Shown here: positions 59,901-64,000 of the stretch, piece by piece | Layout of the letters: the number at the start of each line of letters is the position of its first letter | Numbering within the stretch: position 1 is the stretch's first letter | DNA from: GAS368 sp965227745 | GTDB lineage: Bacteria > Verrucomicrobiota > Verrucomicrobiia > Opitutales > Opitutaceae | NCBI GenBank assembly: GCA_965227745.1 | Contig: OZ245769.1 | Coordinates: 558,001-622,000 of the forward strand | Reading direction: 5' to 3' | DNA length: 64,000 nt | Program-made: the position numbers and the translations under genes | The notes under the pieces: model-generated | Told to the model about the DNA's origin: nothing | Seen by the model: the letters and a program-made list of their open reading frames with translations, nothing else | Databases searched by the model: none

Positions 59901-62900
59901 AATTGGGTGTTAGGTGTGCTGCCGGTCGTAAGCGTGCCGGCGCCGAGGGCGAGCGTGGCCGTAGTCTGCGAACTCGCCAGCGAGCCAATCGTTTCACTGA
60001 AGCCCGCGAGGTTCAGCGTGGTGTTGGCGCCGGTGAGCGTGACGGCGGAGGTGTTGGGAATCGAAGTGCCGGAACCGAGCTGAAGCGTGCCACCGGAGAT
60101 CACGGTGTTACCGGCGTAAGTATTGGTACCGGAAATGATCATCGTGCCTGCGCCGGACTTGATGAAGTCGGCACCCGCATTGCCTGCGATGATGCCGCCG
60201 TAGGTGAGGGCTGTGCTGGCGGTGGTATTGAACGTGCCGCCCGTGCCGCTCAGAGTGACGCCGCGGTTAGCGCTGAGGGTGAAGTTACCCGTGGTCTGGA
60301 GCGTGCCGCCATTTAGCGTGAGCTGCGCAGCCGTAACGACGCCGGGAGCAGTACCGAGACCGGTATCCGCGGCGATGGACACCGTACCGCCGTTGACGGT
60401 GGTGGCGCCCGTAAAGGTGTTAACGCCGGAGAGGACGAGCGTGCTGTTGCCGTTCTTGATGAGGGTACCGGTGCCCGTGGCGATCACGCTGCCGACTGTG
60501 ACGAGGCCCGCGCCGTCACCATTGACAACGATATTGTTTGTGCCCGTGAGGTTGGTGATGCCGCCGGTGAGATTGACCGTGCCATTGCCGGTTTGGGTGA
60601 GGGTGAGCGCGTCGCTAAGCTTGATGGGCGCGGAAATATCAACGCCGCCAGCGCCTTGATTCACGAGTTGGGCCTGGCCGGAATTGACGTCGAAGATGAG
60701 ACTGTTGGTCGAGTTGCCGCTGATGGTGTATTTATTCGCGTTGTTGACGACGAGATAGCCGATCGTGCGGTCGCCACCGAGCGTGATGGTGGCGGGAGCG
60801 GTGATCGCGCTGCCGAGGATTGCAGTGTCGCCGACCGTGTTGGCCGTGTTAGCGGCATTGCGACCGGGATAATTGCCCGGGTCGGCGTTGGCCGCGAGAC
60901 CGTTGTCCGACCAGTTGTTGTCGGTCGCCCAAGTATTGCTGCCAGTTTGGGCGTAGGTGTAGATGGTGCCGCCCGTGTTCGGGACGATTTCGCCGCTGGC
61001 AAGTCGCAGGGCACCGGAGCCCCACCCGTTGAACGAGATTTCGTTGATCGTGCCGAGCGTCGCGTTGCCCGTGAAGCCAGAGGTGGCGAGATTGAAACCC
61101 GAGACGATCAGCTGGCTGCTGCCGCCACCGTAGGCGCTACCCGCCCAGTTATCGATCGTGAGCGTGCCGCCCGTGCGAGTGGCATTGCCAAACGTGAGCT
61201 GGCTCGTGTTGCTGCCGAAATCGATTTCGGAGTTGGCGGTGAGGACCAAGCCGCTGGCGCTGGCATTGAAGTTGCCGCCGATCGCAAGTGTGCCGCCGCT
61301 GAGAACGACAGGACTGCTGCTGGAAAGAGCGGTAGAAGAGCCGATATTGAGGATATTCGCCGCGTTGGCCGTGCCGTTACCAATGGTGGTGTTTCCGGTG
61401 TAGGTGTTGGTGCCGGTGATCGTCATCGTGCCGTTTCCGATCTTCGTGAAAGAACCGCCCGTGCCGCTCATGTTGCCGGAGTAAGTGGTGGACGTATTGT
61501 TGGAGCCAGCGGTGAGGCTGCCCGTGCCAAGCGTAACGGCGCCCGCGCCGGCGAGTGAGCCGATGGTATCTGTCACGTTGTTGACGTTGAAAGTAGCGCC
61601 GCTCGAGACCGTGACGGCGGTGTTGCCCAAAGCGTTGTTCACGCCCAGTTGGAGGGTGCCTTGGGAGATGTTGGTCGCTCCGGTGTAGGTGTTCACTCCG
61701 CCTAACACCATGGTGCCGCTGCCGGTCTTGTTGAGCGCGCCGGAACCGGCGGCCACACCATTGTAAGTGAGAGTGGTGCCGGTGTCGGTGAGGAAGGTGC
61801 CGCTGCTGTTGCCGAGCGTGATGCCGCGATTGGCATTGAGCGTGAGCGAGGCCGTATTCTCGAGGGTGCCGCCATTGAGGACGAGCTTGCCGGCGGTCGC
61901 GGCACCGGGCGCGGTGCCGAGATTGTTGTCGTTCGAAATAGCGACCGTGCCGGCGCCGATGATGGTGTTGCCGCTAAAGGTATTGGCGCCGGAAAGAGTG
62001 AGGAGCCCGGTGCCGACTTTGTTGAGGTCGTTGCCCGCCGCACCAGAGATGACGCCGGAGATGTTAAGGCTGCCCGCATCGACGCCGATGTTGTTATTGC
62101 CAGCCCCGCCCAGGGAAACTGCACCGGTCCAGGTATTCGCACCGCCGATATTGCGCAGGGCGCCGGCGTTGCTGACGCCGGTACCGGTGATGGAGAGAGT
62201 CTCAGCGTCGAAAGTCGTGCCGGTGCCGCCCAGCGCTAGTGTGGCTCCGGAGGAGACGACGGTCCCGGCCGAGGTAGAACCGAGGGCCGAAGCCTTTTCG
62301 ATTTGCAGCGTACCGCCGGTGACCGTGGTGTTGCCCGTGTAGGTATTTACGCCGGATCCCCTGATGATGGTGGTACCGGTATCCGATTTTACGAGGGAAC
62401 CCGAACCGCTCACCGCACCGGAGAGGACCGTGGTGCCCGTGCCCTTGAGACCGAGGACATTGCCGCCAGTGTCGATGTTGCCACTGATCGTGAAGGTGGG
62501 CGTGATGTTATTATTGATATCCAGATTCTTGTTCATCTGGAGATCGAGACCGATGCTGTGCGCCGCGTTGCCGTTGAAATCGTTCGTCAGGTTGATCGAA
62601 GTGAGCGTGCTGGAGGAATCGAAGATGAGCTTGCGAGCCTCGCTGGTCGTGAGGTTGTAGGAGTTGGCACCGCTAAAATACATGTTCGTGATGACCTTGT
62701 CGGAGCCCTTCACGTCGATGTTTTGGACGGAGCTGATGTACGTGCTGTTAAAGATGACGTTGGACTTAAGGGTGGGGTTGGTCTGGCCGGCCCAGTTGAG
62801 CGGATCGTTGGCGCCCGTGCCCCAGACGCTATTGCCCACGCCTGAGTCGCTGGGGCCGTTGCGATTGTCCCAGATGAAATTACCCGTGCCCGCCGTGGCC

Positions 62901-63886
62901 TGAATCGTCAGCAGGCCTCCGACCTCGGTGACACTCGTGCCCGAGCCCGTACCGGCACTGAAGCCGAGTTTCAACTGCTCAGGGCGCACAAACGAACTCA
63001 GGTCGACGTTAAGCAACTGATACCACAGTCCGTCTTCACCGAACTGCATGCTGACGAGCAACTGGCTGTTTTCATTGATGGTGATGGAAACATTGCGGTA
63101 TTCGGTGCTCTGATTCGGCCGTGCCGTCGCGGTCGGAAACGCCATCGTATAGGGAAGGACGGGGACGGGACCGTCGGTGCCATCGGATACGGTGGGAGAA
63201 CCACTATCGGTATAGTCGATGTTGCCCGTGCCGGCGAGGTAGTTGTAGCCGGTTTGGCCCTGACCGGGTCCGCGCACGGCCACGGAGTTAGGTTGCAGGC
63301 CAGTGGTGCCACCGATGCGGCCCTCACCGTTGACCGAGAAATTACCGTAAGCATCGAGCGCCACAGCGACAAAGCCGCCGTTGAGACCATCGACTCCCGT
63401 CTTCTGCGCGTAACCGATCGAGCCACCGTCCGCACCGACCTGGAAAGTCTTGCTGGCGTCGTAGAGGAAAAAAGTGATGCCGTCGGCGCCGGTGCTGTTG
63501 AAGTTGTTACCGAAGAACTGATTCATGCCGAACGTCACTGTCACGCTATTACCGGCTGACGGGATCGGCGTATCGAAGTAGACGGCGTTATGAGTATTGA
63601 GCGTGTTGTTCGTCAGACGAAGCCAGCCGGAACCAGAGGGATCGATCGTGGGATTGCCAACTTCAGGATCGCCGGTGCGCGGTGTCGCACCCGAGGTGAG
63701 AATCACATTCGGCGTGGAGTTGCCCGCCGGGTTCAGCACCCAGCCGGGTGCGGTGGAGTTCTTAAAATCTTCCGAGTAAGTGAACTGGGCGCGGGCCGTG
63801 ATCGCGAGGGCGCAGAGCGCCAAGAAAAAGCAGAGATGCTTTATTCCCGCGAACGAGGCAGAGCGAGGGAGGGCCGGAAGTTTCAT
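53972..63886 (-). CDS. Giant PEP-CTERM surface protein with autotransporter-associated beta-strand repeats
   Basis: A 3304-residue exported protein. Signal peptide ends ALAITARAQ (about residue 34). Residues about 35-330 resemble an L-type-lectin-like fold (DGITFFLYDASKTFQVGADG; NGGFVAVALDAYGNFSVNGE). Most of the rest is beta-helical repeats of the form GANTYTGNTTVTAGTL followed by ALGSTAAGT; I count at least 18 clear copies. The C-terminus, PAPEPATYGAIFMGAAIALF then GYRRWRK, is a PEP-CTERM signal: the PEP motif, a hydrophobic helix and basic residues recognised by an exosortase for cell-surface anchoring. No C-terminal autotransporter barrel follows the repeats. Exosortase is not in this window. 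Threonine, asparagine and glycine dominate; no lysine-rich segments. Likely adhesion or matrix protein. Confidence 0.93.
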   Translation of the reverse strand: MKLPALPRSASFAGIKHLCFFLALCALAITARAQFTYSEDFKNSTAPGWVLNPAGNSTPNVILTSGATPRTGDPEVGNPTIDPSGSGWLRLTNNTLNTHNAVYFDTPIPSAGNSVTVTFGMNQFFGNNFNSTGADGITFFLYDASKTFQVGADGGSIGYAQKTGVDGLNGGFVAVALDAYGNFSVNGEGRIGGTTGLQPNSVAVRGPGQGQTGYNYLAGTGNIDYTDSGSPTVSDGTDGPVPVLPYTMAFPTATARPNQSTEYRNVSITINENSQLLVSMQFGEDGLWYQLLNVDLSSFVRPEQLKLGFSAGTGSGTSVTEVGGLLTIQATAGTGNFIWDNRNGPSDSGVGNSVWGTGANDPLNWAGQTNPTLKSNVIFNSTYISSVQNIDVKGSDKVITNMYFSGANSYNLTTSEARKLIFDSSSTLTSINLTNDFNGNAAHSIGLDLQMNKNLDINNNITPTFTISGNIDTGGNVLGLKGTGTTVLSGAVSGSGSLVKSDTGTTIIRGSGVNTYTGNTTVTGGTLQIEKASALGSTSAGTVVSSGATLALGGTGTTFDAETLSITGTGVSNAGALRNIGGANTWTGAVSLGGAGNNNIGVDAGSLNISGVISGAAGNDLNKVGTGLLTLSGANTFSGNTIIGAGTVAISNDNNLGTAPGAATAGKLVLNGGTLENTASLTLNANRGITLGNSSGTFLTDTGTTLTYNGVAAGSGALNKTGSGTMVLGGVNTYTGATNISQGTLQLGVNNALGNTAVTVSSGATFNVNNVTDTIGSLAGAGAVTLGTGSLTAGSNNTSTTYSGNMSGTGGSFTKIGNGTMTITGTNTYTGNTTIGNGTANAANILNIGSSTALSSSSPVVLSGGTLAIGGNFNASASGLVLTANSEIDFGSNTSQLTFGNATRTGGTLTIDNWAGSAYGGGSSQLIVSGFNLATSGFTGNATLGTINEISFNGWGSGALRLASGEIVPNTGGTIYTYAQTGSNTWATDNNWSDNGLAANADPGNYPGRNAANTANTVGDTAILGSAITAPATITLGGDRTIGYLVVNNANKYTISGNSTNSLIFDVNSGQAQLVNQGAGGVDISAPIKLSDALTLTQTGNGTVNLTGGITNLTGTNNIVVNGDGAGLVTVGSVIATGTGTLIKNGNSTLVLSGVNTFTGATTVNGGTVSIAADTGLGTAPGVVTAAQLTLNGGTLQTTGNFTLSANRGVTLSGTGGTFNTTASTALTYGGIIAGNAGADFIKSGAGTMIISGTNTYAGNTVISGGTLQLGSGTSIPNTSAVTLTGANTTLNLAGFSETIGSLASSQTTATLALGAGTLTTGSTPNTQFDGIITGTGGLTKVGNSVFTLTGNSTYSGATNINVGTLNVQNSNALGTTAGGTTIASGATLELQNDISIGDAINFRGTGFATNGAIRNVSGNNTLTGALTISNTSPTSIKSESGTLTIAGNIAPSGANRDLVLTGAGNITINGTMNLDGSGTGGTLTKTDTGYVILGNANVYTGSTTISGGTLEIRNNTALGSTGLTTIGSGATLALSGGITSSQTITATGQGVSNLGSIRNLSGNNTLTGGITLGGGTYFGVDGNSTLTTTGIISGGANDLSKVGTGTLILNGTGNNTYTGTTAVAAGTLEIRQAGQLGSGVGVTTVADGATLRINNAAGVTVQEVVTFTGAGVGGLGALQNSGGNNTWSGNLTMNGNTSIGSAAGTTLTASGTIANAINSSYSLTKVDAGNLVLSGVNTYSGTTTVRNGTLTVNSSAPVSTNGSLGNSGSTVQVGDSGTATTDNLGLIIGTNSGLSIDRAISINNFNTSGNVTMGGSNLSGTNAFNGNIGLGRNVIVTSAGNATTTGTVNYTGVLSGTGGVTAVGNGTTVFSGANTYTGATTITSGAKLVAASGSALGATSGAVTINSGGTLGLQGGITLPGAQTISSAGTVSNISGNNNLASPVTLTGATTFNTVAGDLTVSGIVSGAQNITSTAAAGTKIFYTGANTNSGTTTISGSGTTVLANPSGQALGSTTSVTINSGATLALGASNQINNSANLVLGGTFALNGNSEGSLTTAGLNNLSISTSGTLDYTGNAASLRFNSDTTGGTLTISGWAGDPINGGGAHQLLINTATTNIPLGNITFTDWGTARIIATSTPGIYEILPSVTNTNLFTWDGSTDGVWATGANWTRGDGNLLTAPGNTTAGQIITFGDLGQARLTADLGAGSKTVGRIYFENTDGTANNYTLSNGTLNLDGTGTSTAEIVTSTDVAPTISTNITAADNVRITNNSTGTLNLSATGNSFNMNGNDLTVTGSGLTTIAKIISGTGTDLTKSGSGTLALSGVNTYVGNTTISNGTLRLDVSAPSGAAGSLGTNTTAVILNDSTTTASMDTALLTNGAGVNVGRDITVGNFGNSTTIGGLNTTGTSTFSGNIALGKTTNLTAASGGNVSFTGILSGTGTINKTGPGNVIIGGSGNSTWTGNLDIQAGALIADKTAGGYDQLGVIQGAIGDLAQVNLSGATSVLAFRGGAPGNYELEEIGSLSGVSGSKLDLASATNPFTVYTGNNNLSTTFAGNITNSGGGALSIVKQGTGTMTLSGANSYTGNTTVTAGMLVAANNTALGSSAAGTTVLGNSTLGLTGGITVTGEQLNLTAITSPNVASLANLAGSNIWTGNISMVGTTANDAVKYDAAGGSTLTISGVISEATNAKVFAKTGTGTIVLSGANTYTGSTNVAAGTLIIANNNALGSTAAGTSVQIGATLGVQGNISVASGETYTLNGTTNPPGAPSLKNISDTNNLDGAILLSGGINTGVAIDSNSGTLTLNGAITQNSNPNFIIKTGSGDLQLSGTSANTFSGNLIINDGKVIAAKTAGLDATGAGNINIGDSIGATNSAVLQLNASNQINNNSNVTIATDGKLDIQTNSDTISALTMGGGSVTGSGTLALGGNLTFNGVGSATATITANIDLNTAGTRIVQVGNNGVNNDVDLSISGIISGTGGSSFNKTDLGVLELTGSGANTFTGGFQVSDGTVLLNKSGAALNTATGASNSVTVGDGANAADTAILKLSASNQIKDTATVTVNSDGQFNVNGLTETIGAIAGTGGHIETGSGLLNIVGNNSVSAFSGRLTDSTGAFDVNGNVTTLGGGRVVLDMDQDHNGSGQLTFNSTISYAGTLELKSGTLFLPGVVVNLGALEISGNTILDFGDSAASVLNVGSIKMLPGATLTINHWVSNVDFFFAQTWLAGPLGAPTLGQRGVGDETSITFAGYSSSQTAWLDYNGTKHEITPAPEPATYGAIFMGAAIALFGYRRWRKTSAADSVSKSA

Positions 63887-64000
63887 TTGAGTGCCCTATT
63901 TCATAGCGGTGCCGGATGTGTCAGGGCAAGAGATTAGGGGGATGACCCTAGTTTATGTTTTGGATTTACAAGCTATTGATAGTCAACGTGCGGCGTCCGT
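63887..64000 (-). promoter_or_regulatory. 5' region of the PEP-CTERM protein gene
   Basis: The last 114 bases lie upstream of the giant gene. They contain an imperfect inverted motif (TAGGG at 63935-63939, CCCTA at 63946-63950) and a TTGACT hexamer on the minus strand near 63977, but no well-spaced -10 element. Promoter content is expected from position rather than shown. Confidence 0.35.

Noticed and set aside
53972..63886. Tandem-looking DNA across the giant gene considered as a CRISPR array or satellite
   Set aside because: The periodicity comes from variable protein repeats of about 90-300 bases in an open frame; there are no identical short repeats with unique spacers.

Overview
The window looks like chromosomal DNA from a verrucomicrobial bacterium, most likely Opitutaceae. 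The reasons are a perfect copy of the TGTTC-N4-GAACA LexA operator attributed to Verrucomicrobia, upstream of an imuA-imuB-dnaE2 mutagenesis cassette; a giant secreted protein of autotransporter-associated beta-strand repeats ending in a PEP-CTERM sorting signal; a LamG/LCCL/Ig protein ending in the paired beta repeats typical of this phylum; a fused SecDF; and GC-rich DNA with many short intergenic repeats. No rRNA, tRNA or CRISPR array was recognised. Layout. 1-2.4 kb: 3' part of PEP carboxylase, then a 50-residue membrane peptide gene. 2.8-8.4 kb: the SOS mutagenesis operon on the minus strand with its LexA box. 8.6-14.5 kb: typA, then a minus-strand phospholipid-type operon (acyltransferase, CDP-diglyceride synthase-like, YnbA-like CDP-alcohol transferase, membrane protein) and a secreted esterase. 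14.65-15.5 kb: a hairpin-dense block with no credible protein gene, probably an unidentified structured RNA. 15.7-18.8 kb: an HrpB-type helicase and a small exported protein. 18.8-31.9 kb: an aryl-polyene/xanthomonadin-type gene cluster. A XanB2-like chorismatase on the plus strand converges on a long minus-strand run holding a methyltransferase, two ACPs, two ketosynthases, a chain-length-factor-like protein, two acyltransferases, a glycosyltransferase, a LolA-like protein, an MMPL exporter and an AMP ligase. 32-37 kb: a twin-receiver regulator, a PagL-like lipid A deacylase, a VTT-domain membrane protein, an internally duplicated exported protein and a membrane protein, separated by repeat-rich spacers. 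37.2-44.2 kb: housekeeping genes speA, yajC, secDF and recJ. 44.2-45.6 kb: an IS110-family element with a hairpin-rich leader, lying between inverted copies of a dispersed repeat. 45.7-53.7 kb: a LamG/LCCL/Ig surface protein downstream of a hybrid histidine kinase and LuxR-type response regulator, with a palindromic operator candidate between regulator and surface gene. 54-63.9 kb: the 3304-residue PEP-CTERM beta-strand-repeat protein. How the genes work together. The aryl-polyene cluster can be read as one pathway. Chorismate gives a hydroxybenzoate starter, the AMP ligase loads it on an ACP, ketosynthases extend it, acyl- and glycosyltransferases attach the product to a lipid, and the LolA/MMPL pair moves it outward. 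Ketoreductase, dehydratase and thioesterase genes are not in this window. The two-component pair probably controls the adjacent surface-protein gene.
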